NCBI GenBank assembly: GCA_934512155.1
Contig: CAKSWS010000009.1
Location: 1-50,105 of the forward strand
Reading direction: 5' to 3'
DNA length: 50,105 nucleotides
Source of the DNA: an uncultured Eubacterium sp.
Lineage (GTDB): Bacteria; Bacillota; Clostridia; Oscillospirales; Acutalibacteraceae
Shown: piece by piece, positions 27,435 through 35,573 of the stretch
Layout: every line of letters starts with the position of its first letter
How positions within the stretch are numbered: the stretch's first letter is position 1
Notes under the pieces: generated by a model
Database searches by the model: none
What the model was told of the DNA's origin: nothing
The model's input: the letters and a program-made list of their open reading frames with translations, nothing else
Position numbers and translations under genes: made by a program

Positions 27435-27470
27435 AAAAGCAGTTCAAGTTTAAAACTTGAACTGCTTTTT
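27435..27470. terminator. Terminator after htrA (symmetrical)
   Basis: AAAAGCAGTTCAAG and CTTGAACTGCTTTTT form a long hairpin with T runs in both orientations. It ends the htrA transcript and could also end any minus-strand RNA from 27471-27624. Confidence 0.9.
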
Positions 27471-27624
27471 GATTTTACGCTTTTAAATTGATTTTGAATA
27501 TAAATAAACACCCAACCGGTGATTAAATTTATAAAGCAATCGGCAGTACGCTTACCCTCCATGCTTCATTGCGGATTAGGCTGTTTTAAATCAGCTCTTA
27601 TATATTCTAAAGCAACCTCCTGAC
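27471..27624 (-). other. Unexplained intergenic element, possible RNA or repeat remnant
   Basis: About 150 bases between two hairpin terminators that are not explained by any gene. Read on the minus strand it contains CAGGAGG, then open frames of about 20 codons on each side of a TGA (27554-27552), ending in the hairpin at 27435-27470. GCAAT and ATTGC around 27538-27570 can pair. It is unlike the simple AT-rich gaps elsewhere. It could be a small RNA, a mobile-element scar or a decayed small gene; nothing confirms any of these. Confidence 0.3.
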
Positions 27625-27666
27625 AAAACAAAAATCCATAAGTATAAACTCACGGATTTTTGTTTT
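27625..27666. terminator. Terminator after ridA (symmetrical)
   Basis: AAAACAAAAATCC (27625-27637) pairs with GGATTTTTGTTTT (27654-27666) around a 16-base loop. The U-rich arm follows on the minus strand, ending the ridA transcript. Confidence 0.6.
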
Positions 27667-27688
27667 GTATGCTGATTAAATTTTCGTT

Positions 27689-28060
27689 TTACACTTCGGC
27701 AATAACTTCCACTTCGCAAAGAACGCCCTTTGGTAAATCCTTAACTGCAACGCATGAACGTGCCGGCTTGCAAGTGAAATATTTACCGTAAATCTCATTA
27801 AATACGGCAAAATCATCAATATCTGCAAGAAAGCAAACTGTTTTAACAGTTTTGTCAAGAGATGAGCCCGCTGCTTCCAAAACAGCCTTTAAATTTTCAC
27901 AAACCTGCGTAGTTTGCTCTTCAATGGTTTTTGCATCTACATTTGATGTTTTCGGGTTAATTGCAATTTGTCCGCTTGTAAAAACCAATCCGTTTGCTTT
28001 AACAGCTTGGCTGTAAGGACCGATTGCACCCGGTGCATTATTTGTTGAAACGTATTCCAT
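27689..28060 (-). CDS. ridA: RidA-family enamine/imine deaminase
   Basis: The 123-aa protein has the RidA pattern: NAPGAIGPYSQAVKANGLVFTSGQ, VCENLKAVLEAAGSSLDKTVKT and the conserved Arg in KPARSCVAVKDLPKG. RidA hydrolyses the reactive 2-aminoacrylate and related enamines that PLP dehydratases release. It follows the threonine deaminase gene by about 22 bases, the natural pairing. I chose ATG 28060 behind AAAGGA; the longer upstream reading overlaps ilvA and would add 28 unrelated residues. Confidence 0.95.
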   Translation of the reverse strand: MEYVSTNNAPGAIGPYSQAVKANGLVFTSGQIAINPKTSNVDAKTIEEQTTQVCENLKAVLEAAGSSLDKTVKTVCFLADIDDFAVFNEIYGKYFTCKPARSCVAVKDLPKGVLCEVEVIAEV

Positions 28061-28082
28061 AATCAAAAATCCTTTCTGATAA

Positions 28083-29282
28083 TTAATCGCAAACTTCAAA
28101 GCCTGCATCTTTAAGTGCTTTTTTAATTGCCACAACATGGGCAAAATCTCTTGTTTCTACACTGATTCTTAAATAACAATCGGTAATATTCATATCCAAA
28201 TCGGTACTGTCATAATTAATGCTTGTAACATTAGCACCTGTTTTGGCAATAATTGCAGAAACATCGGAAAGTTGACCCGGTTTATCTGAAAGAGCAATAG
28301 TAATGTTTGCAGTTCTGCCACTCATTTTAAGACCTCTTTCAATTACCCTCGAAAGAATTGTTACATCAATATTACCGCCTGAAACAAGGCAACAAACATT
28401 TTTACCTTCAATATCGGGAACCTTACCTGCCAAAACAGCTGCAACAGGTACTGCACCTGCGCCTTCTGCAATAAGTTTTTGCTGTTCAAGCAATGTTAAA
28501 ATAGCAAGTGAAATTTCGTCATCCGTAACGGTAATAATTCCGTCAACATATTTATTAACAAGCTCGTATGTTAAATCGCCGGGAGTTTTAACTGCAATAC
28601 CGTCTGCAATAGTTTGTACCTTATCCAAGGTTTCAATCTTACCGTCTGCAATAGATTTTTCCATACTTGGAGCTCCTGTTGCCTGAACGCCGTAAACCTT
28701 GCAATTAGGATTAATTTGCTTAATTGTAAATGCTACGCCGGAAATAAGTCCGCCGCCGCCAACAGGAACAACAACAGCATCTACATTAGGAAGCTGTTCC
28801 ATAATTTCAAGACCGATTGTGCCCTGACCTGCAATAACGTCAGGGTCATTAAAAGGATGAATAAAACTGTATCCTTTTTCATCTCGAAGCTCTATTGCTT
28901 TATTATAAGCGTCGTCATAAACGCCTTTAACCATACAAACTTCGGCACCGTAGCGTTTTGTAGCCTCCACCTTTGAAATAGGTGCACCTTCAGGCAAGCA
29001 AATAAGACTTTTAATGCCGCATTTTGTTGCCGCAAGAGCAACACCTTGTGCGTGATTGCCTGCCGAACAAGCAATAACGCCGTTTGCCTTTTCCTCATCT
29101 GTAAGCTGACTGATTTTAAAATAAGAACCACGAACCTTAAAAGAACCTGTTACCTGCAAATTTTCTGTTTTTAAATAAATTTTAGCATCGTTTCTGATTT
29201 TCGGTGCATAAATCATATCTGTTTCACGAATAACTTCCTGCAATACTCTGGAAGCCTTGTAAACCCTGTCAAGTGTTAGCAT
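28083..29282 (-). CDS. ilvA: Threonine ammonia-lyase (threonine deaminase)
   Basis: The 399-aa PLP enzyme has the Lys of TGSFKVRGSYFKI that binds the cofactor, the glycine-rich GGGGLISG phosphate loop, and a C-terminal ACT-like domain (about 325-399, NITIALSDKPGQLSDVSAII). It converts threonine to 2-oxobutyrate, for isoleucine or catabolism. The single ACT domain fits the shorter catabolic or clostridial type, with possible allosteric control. Its product enamine is handled by RidA, encoded next. It has its own promoter inside the end of sfsA. Confidence 0.95.
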   Translation of the reverse strand: MLTLDRVYKASRVLQEVIRETDMIYAPKIRNDAKIYLKTENLQVTGSFKVRGSYFKISQLTDEEKANGVIACSAGNHAQGVALAATKCGIKSLICLPEGAPISKVEATKRYGAEVCMVKGVYDDAYNKAIELRDEKGYSFIHPFNDPDVIAGQGTIGLEIMEQLPNVDAVVVPVGGGGLISGVAFTIKQINPNCKVYGVQATGAPSMEKSIADGKIETLDKVQTIADGIAVKTPGDLTYELVNKYVDGIITVTDDEISLAILTLLEQQKLIAEGAGAVPVAAVLAGKVPDIEGKNVCCLVSGGNIDVTILSRVIERGLKMSGRTANITIALSDKPGQLSDVSAIIAKTGANVTSINYDSTDLDMNITDCYLRISVETRDFAHVVAIKKALKDAGFEVCD

Positions 29283-29311
29283 ATTTACGCCTCTTTACTG
29301 TGTTTTTTGTT

Positions 29312-29340
29312 ATTTTAATACCTATAATTTTATTTGTCAA
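29312..29340 (-). promoter_or_regulatory. Promoter of ilvA-ridA
   Basis: On the minus strand, TTGACA (29340-29335) and TAAAAT (29317-29312) are 17 bases apart. The -35 box overlaps the last codons of sfsA. Confidence 0.6.
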
Positions 29341-30025
29341 TCTTATCAAGACAAATTTCAACAAGACTGTCAATTTTAACAGAATTTTCGGTTACAACAC
29401 AGTCCAAAGCAAGCACTTTTACGCCACAGTTATACGCTTTTTTCAAAGTGTTTGCAAAATCAGAATCCGTTGCATAATTAGGAGTAAACAAACTGCAACC
29501 TTTCATTTGCAAAACAAATATAATATATGCATCAAAACCGTTGTTTACGGCAGAAATAAGCTCTTTTAAATGCTTTGTGCCACGTGTTGTGGGAGCGTCA
29601 GGAAAAGAAGCCACTTGATTGTTTTCCAAAGTTACGCCTTTAACTTCGGCATATATTTTTTTACTGTCTTTTTCCAAATAAAAATCAAGCCGTGATTTGC
29701 CAAATACTTTTTCAGGCACAACCTTATCGGGATTTTTTACAAGTCCGCCGGCACACAGCCACTCAAAAACAACCTTGTTTGGACATTGGGAATCCATATT
29801 AATAAGCAAATTACCTTTATAAACCGCTATTAAATCGTACTTTGTTTTTCTGTTTGGATTAGAAGAAATTTCAAGTATAACCTTTGCACCCGGAACAAGC
29901 AATTCTCTGCACCTGCCGGTATTTTTTACATGCACTGTTTCTTCTTTTCCGTTAATACTGCAAATTGCAATAAATCTGTTTGGGCGTGAAATAAAAATTC
30001 CGCCTATAATATTTTCATAAATCAT
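29330..30025 (-). CDS. sfsA: SfsA family DNA/RNA nuclease-like protein
   Basis: The 231-aa protein matches SfsA with RPNRFIAICSINGKEETVHVKNTGRCRELL at the start, KSRLDFYLE and EVKGVTLE, and the ending GVKVLALDCVV. SfsA proteins have a PD-(D/E)XK-like core and have been linked to sugar-fermentation control and to nuclease activity; the physiological role is uncertain. Length is normal. It is read in the same direction as ilvA, 47 bases upstream, but ilvA has its own promoter. Confidence 0.93.
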   Translation of the reverse strand: MIYENIIGGIFISRPNRFIAICSINGKEETVHVKNTGRCRELLVPGAKVILEISSNPNRKTKYDLIAVYKGNLLINMDSQCPNKVVFEWLCAGGLVKNPDKVVPEKVFGKSRLDFYLEKDSKKIYAEVKGVTLENNQVASFPDAPTTRGTKHLKELISAVNNGFDAYIIFVLQMKGCSLFTPNYATDSDFANTLKKAYNCGVKVLALDCVVTENSVKIDSLVEICLDKIDK

Positions 30026-30069
30026 AAATTTATTTTAATTCATATCATCAAACAGGTCAATATATTTGG

Positions 30070-30098
30070 TTGACTTTACAACGAATATGATATAAAAT
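30070..30098 (+). promoter_or_regulatory. Promoter of the solute-binding lipoprotein gene
   Basis: TTGACT (30070-30075) and TAAAAT (30093-30098) are 17 bases apart, about 30 bases before the gene. Confidence 0.5.
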
Positions 30099-30130
30099 TA
30101 ATTTTATTAAAACAGTAAGGGGGATTTTCA

Positions 30131-30994
30131 TTGAAAATTACAAAAAAAATTATTGCCGCAATAATGGTTTGCCTTTTAATATGCTCTGTTTTTGCAGGTT
30201 GTTCAAAAAAAGATGAACAAACAAATGAAATTACAGATGCAACAATGCTTATCGCATACACCGAAGAATGTGAACCGTTTATTTATACAGACAGCGAAAC
30301 CGGAGAATTAACAGGATTTGACGTTGAACTTATTAAAGAAACCTTTGATTCGTTTAAAGGTGATTATAAAAACTATCAATTTGTTAAAGTTGAACCGGGT
30401 TATGTACTTAATGAAGATACTTGTTACACAGATGCAGACGGCAACAATTATTCTGCAATAATTATGTGCGGCGGTCTTCGCAAAAATGTCGGAACAAACA
30501 ATGAAGACTACAAATGGAGCGAAAATATTATTGAAAATAAAATAATTACCGTTGTTAAAAATAACGGAATTATTAAAAACTATAATGACTTAAACGGAGT
30601 TAACACCGCAGTTGTTTCAGACTTTGCGGCACAGGCGCTTGATAAAAACGCAAATATTAAAGGTCAGCTTGCATCTGTCCAAGAATATGAATCTGCAAGT
30701 GAAGCATTTACCGCACTTGATAACGGAACAGTTGATGCCGTCATTATTGACAGCATTGATTTTGCCACATTTGATGGTAAAGATAATTATACCGTTTTAA
30801 ACGGAACTCTGGATGTTATTGACTACGGATTTGGATTTACTGCAGCAAACGATTATTCCCAAGGATTTAACGAAGCTGTTAAAGAAATGCAATCTGTAGA
30901 TTACGGCAACGGCGATGCCTTAACTCCTCTTGCCGAAAAATATTTCAAAACTGCTGACGCTTGTGTTTTCAACTACAACACAGAAGAAAAATAA
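30131..30994 (+). CDS. ABC-transporter amino-acid-type solute-binding lipoprotein
   Basis: The 287-aa protein has a signal peptide with lipobox FAGC, so it is lipid-anchored outside. The body fits SBP family 3, with TMLIAYTEECEPFIYTDSETGELTGFDVELIKE near the start and DLNGVNTAVVSDFAAQALDK in the middle. It should bind a polar amino acid or similar small molecule. No permease or ATPase gene is nearby. The start is TTG at 30131 behind AAGGGGG. A strong terminator follows, so it is transcribed alone. Confidence 0.88.
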   Translation: MKITKKIIAAIMVCLLICSVFAGCSKKDEQTNEITDATMLIAYTEECEPFIYTDSETGELTGFDVELIKETFDSFKGDYKNYQFVKVEPGYVLNEDTCYTDADGNNYSAIIMCGGLRKNVGTNNEDYKWSENIIENKIITVVKNNGIIKNYNDLNGVNTAVVSDFAAQALDKNANIKGQLASVQEYESASEAFTALDNGTVDAVIIDSIDFATFDGKDNYTVLNGTLDVIDYGFGFTAANDYSQGFNEAVKEMQSVDYGNGDALTPLAEKYFKTADACVFNYNTEEK

Positions 30995-31011
30995 TAAACC
31001 GGCACAATATA

Positions 31012-31051
31012 AAAGGTGTGAGTCTTAGCAAGACCCACACCTTTGTTTTTT
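31012..31051. terminator. Terminator after the solute-binding protein gene
   Basis: AAAGGTGTG (31012-31020) pairs with CACACCTTT (31036-31044), with an inner GTCTT/AAGAC stem, and is followed by TTTTTT. It also faces the LUD gene and may serve it. Confidence 0.88.
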
Positions 31052-31056
31052 AGTCA

Positions 31057-31701
31057 TTAATAGCCTAAACTTTCATTAACAATAATAACCTTGATTCTGT
31101 CTTTATGCCTTTGTTTTGCCGAAATAACATAATTACAGCAAACACGCTGAGGACTTTGACAGCCGTCGCATATAAAAGAATCATCTTTTTCAAGACTGAT
31201 ACATTTTCCAGTAACATTACACGGCGTTTTGCAATCAAGTCTTTTGGTATTTAAAGGAGCACAGCACTCCTTAACTCTTTTAACTGCTTCATCAATATTT
31301 TTTACAATTTTATTTACACCAACAATCATAATTACCTGACGAGGACCGTAAACTATACAAGCAACACGGTTAGAATTACCGTCAACATTATAAAGTTCTC
31401 CGTTTTCTGTTACTGCATTAGATGAAGTAAAATAAGCATCACAGCCGAATGCCCTTATATAACTTTGTCTTAATTCTTCGCCCTCAAGACCTGAACGGTC
31501 AATATAATCAAAATTACCGTTTTTAATATAATCAATCAAGCCAACCTGTTTTAATGTTTCACTTCCACCATGAGAAACGCTGCTGTTTTCTTCAACAAGA
31601 GTGGAAACGAGAGGCAAAACATCCTCTTTACGTTCAACATAAAACGGTTTCATACCGTTTTTTTCTAAATTTTCCATTGTTGTTTTAATTTGTTCTGTCA
31701 T
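31057..31701 (-). CDS. LUD-domain (lactate utilisation, DUF162) protein
   Basis: The 214-aa protein has the LUD pattern: NGMKPFYVERKEDVLPLV, the substrate-like loop SVSHGGSETLKQVG, and FTSSNAVTENGELYNVDG, then a Cys-rich C-terminal part (CCAPLNTKRLDCKTPC, CDGCQ, CCNY) that may hold metal or disulphides. Related proteins occur in the LutABC lactate-oxidation complex, but no lutA or lutB genes are present. Its start overlaps the yifB stop by one base (TAATG). Confidence 0.88.
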   Translation of the reverse strand: MTEQIKTTMENLEKNGMKPFYVERKEDVLPLVSTLVEENSSVSHGGSETLKQVGLIDYIKNGNFDYIDRSGLEGEELRQSYIRAFGCDAYFTSSNAVTENGELYNVDGNSNRVACIVYGPRQVIMIVGVNKIVKNIDEAVKRVKECCAPLNTKRLDCKTPCNVTGKCISLEKDDSFICDGCQSPQRVCCNYVISAKQRHKDRIKVIIVNESLGY

Positions 31702-33230
31702 TATTCATTCCCCCAATATTTTCTGTCCAAACTTCTGTATTGAATTGCTTCTGCAACATGAGCAACCTCAATATTTTCACTGTTTTCCAAATCTGCAATA
31801 GTGCGTGCAATTCGCAAAATTTTATCATAAGCTCTGGCAGACATTCCCAATTTGTCAAAGCTCATTTTAAGTAATGCCGACGCTTCATCTGATAAAACAC
31901 AATATTCCTTTGTCATTTTGGGACTCATTTTTGCATTGCAGGTAATTCCCGTACCTTCAAATCTTTTTCTTTGTTTTTCACGTGCCGCATTCACACGCTT
32001 TTTTATTTCTGCCGAACTTTCCTCTTTTTTCTTTGAGGAAAGCTGATCATAATCAACAGGTTCGACCTCAACATGCAAATCAATACGGTCTAAAATAGGA
32101 CCGCTGATTTTATCACGATACCTTTTACGTGCCGCATCTGTGCAGGTACATTGCTTTGAAGGATGGCCGTAATAACCGCAAGGGCAAGGATTCATTGCGG
32201 CAACAACCATTAAATTTGACGGATAAGAAACTGTGCCGGTTGTTCTGGCAATAGTGATTTTTCCGTCCTCAAGAGGTTGACGTAAAGATTCTTTGCTTCG
32301 CCTGTCAAACTCCGGAAATTCATCCATAAACATAACGCCGTTATGAGCAAGAGAAATTTCGCCCGGCTTTGGAATTTGACCACCGCCGGCAAGGCCCTGA
32401 GCTGAAATGGTGTGATGCGGACTTCTGAACGGCCGCTTTGTAATAAGCCGTATTCCCGGGGGAAGTTCTCCGGCAATTGAATATAATTTTGTTGTTTCCA
32501 GCTGTTCTTCAAAGCTCATTTTCGGCAAAATAGACGGCAACCTTTTTGCAAGCATTGATTTACCCGTGCCAGGCGGACCTATCATAATACAATTATGACC
32601 GCCTGCTGCAGCAATTTCGAGTGCCCTTTTTGCATTTTGCTGACCTTTTACATCTGCAAAATCAAGAGTATCGACCAACTCTTCCTCAATATCAACCGCC
32701 TTATAACAAGGTTCTATCTTTTTAACACCGCAAATATGATTAATAACATCAAACACATTTAAAACGGGTAAAGCGTCTACCCCGTCAACAACACTTGATT
32801 CGGCAGTGTTTTCCACAGGTACAAAAACAGTTTTAACTCCGACTTCTTTTGCCTTAATAAGCATAGGCAAAACGCCTTTGCAGCCTCTGACTTGACCGTT
32901 AAGAGAAAGCTCGCCGATAAACCCGTAATCTGAAATATCTGCTTTAATCTGCTTTGCAGCACTTAAAATCGCCATAAAAACCGCAAGGTCATAAACCGAA
33001 CCTTCTTTTTTTATGTCTGCCGGAGCAATATTTACCGTAATTCGTGAAACAGGATATTCAAAACCGCAATTTTTAATACTTGCTCTAACCCTTTCACGAC
33101 TTTCTTTAACTGCGGCGTCCGGCAAGCCCACAATATCAAACCTTGGTAACCCTTGGCTTAAATCAGCCTCCACGTCAACGGCAAAGCTTTCCATTCCAAA
33201 CACGCCGAAGCTTTTTGATTTTGCAAACAT
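31701..33230 (-). CDS. YifB/ComM-family Mg-chelatase-like ATPase
   Basis: The 509-aa protein has an N-terminal domain with VEADLSQGLPRFDIVGLPDAAVKESRERV, a AAA core with Walker A IGPPGTGKSMLAKRLPSILP and FMDEFPEF Walker B, a Cys cluster (PCPCGYYGHPSKQCTC), and the C-terminal helical region. In proteobacteria ComM helps branch migration during natural transformation; in Firmicutes the role is unproven. The promoter is divergent from pgm. The LUD gene follows with a 1-base overlap. Confidence 0.93.
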   Translation of the reverse strand: MFAKSKSFGVFGMESFAVDVEADLSQGLPRFDIVGLPDAAVKESRERVRASIKNCGFEYPVSRITVNIAPADIKKEGSVYDLAVFMAILSAAKQIKADISDYGFIGELSLNGQVRGCKGVLPMLIKAKEVGVKTVFVPVENTAESSVVDGVDALPVLNVFDVINHICGVKKIEPCYKAVDIEEELVDTLDFADVKGQQNAKRALEIAAAGGHNCIMIGPPGTGKSMLAKRLPSILPKMSFEEQLETTKLYSIAGELPPGIRLITKRPFRSPHHTISAQGLAGGGQIPKPGEISLAHNGVMFMDEFPEFDRRSKESLRQPLEDGKITIARTTGTVSYPSNLMVVAAMNPCPCGYYGHPSKQCTCTDAARKRYRDKISGPILDRIDLHVEVEPVDYDQLSSKKKEESSAEIKKRVNAAREKQRKRFEGTGITCNAKMSPKMTKEYCVLSDEASALLKMSFDKLGMSARAYDKILRIARTIADLENSENIEVAHVAEAIQYRSLDRKYWGNE

Positions 33231-33264
33231 TTTATCACCTGCCGAAATTTTTTTTACGATTACT

Positions 33265-33315
33265 ATTATACTAAATCATAATAATATTGACAATATATTT
33301 TAATAAGATTAAAAT
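33265..33315. promoter_or_regulatory. Divergent yifB/pgm promoters with overlapping -35 boxes
   Basis: Plus strand: TTGACA (33287-33292), 17 bases, TAAAAT (33310-33315), for pgm. Minus strand: TTGTCA (33293-33288), 17 bases, TATAAT (33270-33265), for yifB. The two -35 boxes overlap by five bases, so the polymerases may compete. Confidence 0.7.
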
Positions 33316-33345
33316 ATAACTGTTAATAAAACAGGAGGAATCATT

Positions 33346-35064
33346 ATGGATATAAATGCACTTTACAATGAGTGGCTTGAAAAAGCAACTGCCGACCCGG
33401 ATTTAAAGATTGAACTTGAAAGCATTAAAGGCAAAGACGATGAAATTTTAGACAGATTTTACCGCAGCCTTGAATTCGGAACGGCAGGATTAAGAGGAGT
33501 TATAGGTGCAGGCACAAACAGAATGAATGTTTACACCGTTGGCAGAGCAACACAAGGTTTAGCTGATTTTCTTAACAAAAACTATGAAAGTCCAAGCATT
33601 GCCATTGGATATGACTCTCGAATCAAAAGCGAGTATTTTTCAAAAGAAGCAGCTAAAATTCTTGCCGCAAACGGAATTAAAGTTTATATTTATGATGAGC
33701 TTGAACCAACGCCTTGCCTTTCATATGCAATAAGAAAATTTCACACATCAAGCGGAATTATTTTAACCGCATCTCACAACCCCGGTAAATACAACGGCTA
33801 TAAATGTTATGACCATCGTGGTTACCAAATGACCGATGAAGAAGCAGACGAAACATATAAATTCATTCAAAAGGTAGATTACTTTAACGGCATTAAATCT
33901 ATGGATTTTGATAAGGCTGTTTCTAAAGGTCTCATTGAATATATAGGCGAAGAAGTAATAGAAAGTTTTCTTGACGAAGTTCAAAAGCAATGCGTTAATC
34001 CGGATGCTTGCAGGAAAGCCGGCTTAAAAGTTATTTATACACCTCTTAACGGCACAGGAAACAAACCTGTAAGAAAAATTTTAAGCAGAATAGGAATTAA
34101 AGAAGTTTACGTTGTTCCCGAACAGGAAAATCCGGACGGTAATTTTCCTACTTGCCCATTTCCTAACCCGGAAATCAAACAAGCATTTGAATGTGCGCTT
34201 AAAATGGCAAAAGAAATTAAGCCAGACATTTTGCTTGCAACCGACCCAGACTGCGACAGAGTAGGCATTGCAGTGCCTGATAATAAAGGCGAATATGTGC
34301 TTATGACAGGTAATGAAGTTGGTGCAATGTTGCTTAATTACCTTCTTTCCCAAAAGAAAGAAAAAGGCACTCTTTCTAAAACAGCCGTTGCTGTTAAATC
34401 ATTTGTTTCTACGGATTTGGCAGAAGAAATTGCAAAGAAATACAACTGCACATTTAAAAACCTTTTAACAGGATTTAAATACATCGGCGAACTTATTACA
34501 AACCTTGAAAACGAAGGCAGAGCAGATGATTTTGTTATGGGATTTGAAGAATCCTACGGTTACCTTGCAGGCACGCACGCAAGAGATAAAGATGCTGTTG
34601 TAGGTTCAATGCTTATTTGTGAAATGGCTGCATTTTACAAAACAAAAGGATTGTCTCTTATTGATGTAATGAACAGCATTTACAAGGAATTCGGATTCTA
34701 TTGCAATGTTGTTGAAAGCTACCAATTTGAAGGTGCGGCAGGAATGGATAAAATGACTGCAATTATGGATAACCTGCGTGCAAACCCACCAAAAGAACTT
34801 GCAGGCTCACCTGTAACATATATAGGCGACTACAAAACAAGCGTTGCAAAAAATCTTGAAGACAACAGCGAAAGCAAAATTGATTTGCCAAAATCAAATG
34901 TTTTAGCTTATAAAAGCAAAAATTCAAACGGAATTATTGTTAGACCCAGTGGCACGGAGCCAAAAATTAAGGCTTACATTACCGCAATAGGAACAAGCAA
35001 AGATAACGCAAAAGAAATTGCCGATAAACTTATTGAAGAAGCAGGCAAATTTATGGAGGTTTAA
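33346..35064 (+). CDS. Phosphoglucomutase/phosphomannomutase (PgcA type)
   Basis: The 572-aa protein has the phosphohexomutase layout: GTAGLRGVIGAGTNRMN, the active-site serine in TASHNPGKYNGYK, the metal loop ATDPDCDRVG, the sugar-binding loop GFEESYGY and the phosphate-binding RPSGTEPKIK. Its length and the N-terminal domain fit PgcA-type alpha-phosphoglucomutase, which links glucose-6-phosphate with glucose-1-phosphate for polymers. GGAGG precedes the start. The Gal-1-phosphate branch of lacto-N-biose breakdown could feed it. A small membrane-peptide gene follows. Confidence 0.94.
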   Translation: MDINALYNEWLEKATADPDLKIELESIKGKDDEILDRFYRSLEFGTAGLRGVIGAGTNRMNVYTVGRATQGLADFLNKNYESPSIAIGYDSRIKSEYFSKEAAKILAANGIKVYIYDELEPTPCLSYAIRKFHTSSGIILTASHNPGKYNGYKCYDHRGYQMTDEEADETYKFIQKVDYFNGIKSMDFDKAVSKGLIEYIGEEVIESFLDEVQKQCVNPDACRKAGLKVIYTPLNGTGNKPVRKILSRIGIKEVYVVPEQENPDGNFPTCPFPNPEIKQAFECALKMAKEIKPDILLATDPDCDRVGIAVPDNKGEYVLMTGNEVGAMLLNYLLSQKKEKGTLSKTAVAVKSFVSTDLAEEIAKKYNCTFKNLLTGFKYIGELITNLENEGRADDFVMGFEESYGYLAGTHARDKDAVVGSMLICEMAAFYKTKGLSLIDVMNSIYKEFGFYCNVVESYQFEGAAGMDKMTAIMDNLRANPPKELAGSPVTYIGDYKTSVAKNLEDNSESKIDLPKSNVLAYKSKNSNGIIVRPSGTEPKIKAYITAIGTSKDNAKEIADKLIEEAGKFMEV

Positions 35065-35069
35065 AACCA

Positions 35070-35168
35070 ATGTATCATCAAAAATGGGTTAGAATTGTGG
35101 CAATTATTTTAGCAATTCTTATGGCAGGCAGCGGACTTGTTGTTGGCTTTTACGCATTATTTGCTTAA
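35070..35168 (+). CDS. Small membrane peptide (32 aa)
   Basis: The reading MYHQKWVRIVAIILAILMAG continues SGLVVGFYALFA. It has a short basic head and one hydrophobic segment (residues 8-32), so it is a single-pass membrane peptide. GGAGG (35055-35059), inside the end of pgm, lies 10 bases before the start, so it is likely coupled to pgm. A strong terminator follows the stop. No function is known to me. Confidence 0.7.
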   Translation: MYHQKWVRIVAIILAILMAGSGLVVGFYALFA

Positions 35169-35218
35169 ACAAGCAAACTGCCGATTACCCGGTAAACAAA
35201 ACCCAATATAAAAAACAA

Positions 35219-35254
35219 AACACCTTGTTAGCCAAAGTTAACAAGGTGTTTTTT
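35219..35254 (+). terminator. Terminator after pgm and the small peptide gene
   Basis: AACACCTTGTTA (35219-35230) pairs with TTAACAAGGTGTT (35238-35250) and is followed by TTTT. Confidence 0.9.
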
Positions 35255-35269
35255 ATGCTGAAAAACAGG

Positions 35270-35369
35270 AAAAAGGCAGTGTGTAACACACTGCCTTTCC
35301 CTCTCTGTCTATAACAAACTATAGGAGGACAAGATACTTGAAGACGGTTGCGGCTCCGTCCTCAAGGTA
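35270..35369 (-). ncRNA. Predicted small RNA of about 100 nt
   Basis: The start is placed near 35369, seven bases after a perfect promoter, and the end at the U-run near 35270. From 5' to 3' there are three hairpins: an 11-bp stem (35366-35356 with 35347-35337, one G-U pair, 8-base loop), a short stem (35324-35320 with 35313-35309), and a terminator stem (35298-35272) with five Us. Between the first two lies an unpaired GUCCUCC, complementary to GGAGGA ribosome sites. GAGGAC of the first arm could pair with GUCCUC instead, giving an alternative fold. No long ORF fits. I do not recognise a known family. The mRNA targets, if any, are unknown. Confidence 0.65.
35272..35298 (-). terminator. Terminator of the predicted small RNA
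   Basis: AAAGGCAGTGTG (35272-35283) pairs with CACACTGCCTTT (35287-35298) around a three-base loop. On the minus strand five Ts follow; on the plus strand the next bases are CC, so it acts for the minus strand. Confidence 0.8.
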
Positions 35370-35375
35370 AAACAC

Positions 35376-35404
35376 ATTATACATCACATTGCACAATTTG
35401 TCAA
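35376..35404 (-). promoter_or_regulatory. Consensus promoter of the predicted small RNA
   Basis: On the minus strand TTGACA (35404-35399), 17 bases, TATAAT (35381-35376) form a perfect sigma-A promoter, with no protein gene downstream to explain it. The stretch between it and the LexA-type promoter (35405-35500) shows no gene. Confidence 0.88.
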
Positions 35405-35500
35405 CACAGAAGCGGAAAATTTTGCAACAAATTTTACAAAATCCGTTTAACGCATGTGAAAACAACTGTACATTTTTTTGTTCAAAGTGAATTTTAATTA

Positions 35501-35529
35501 TTGACAAAGAACAAATGTTCGATTAATAT
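35501..35529 (+). promoter_or_regulatory. Promoter with LexA box for the HTH operon
   Basis: TTGACA (35501-35506) and TAATAT (35524-35529) are 17 bases apart. In the spacer lies GAACAAATGTTC (35509-35520), which fits the Firmicutes LexA consensus GAACNNNNGTTC exactly. SOS repression is inferred. Confidence 0.75.
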
Positions 35530-35573
35530 ATAAGTTGTAACCGCCCCACTAATTCACAAAGGGAGTTGATAAA

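Noticed and set aside
28061..28144. Longer form of ridA
   Set aside because: The extra 28 residues overlap the ilvA end and have no RidA similarity; the ATG at 28060 has a ribosome site.
35319..35507. A 62-codon minus-strand open frame next to pgm
   Set aside because: It spans the small-RNA promoter and the first hairpin and has no ribosome site; the promoter and terminator fit an RNA better.
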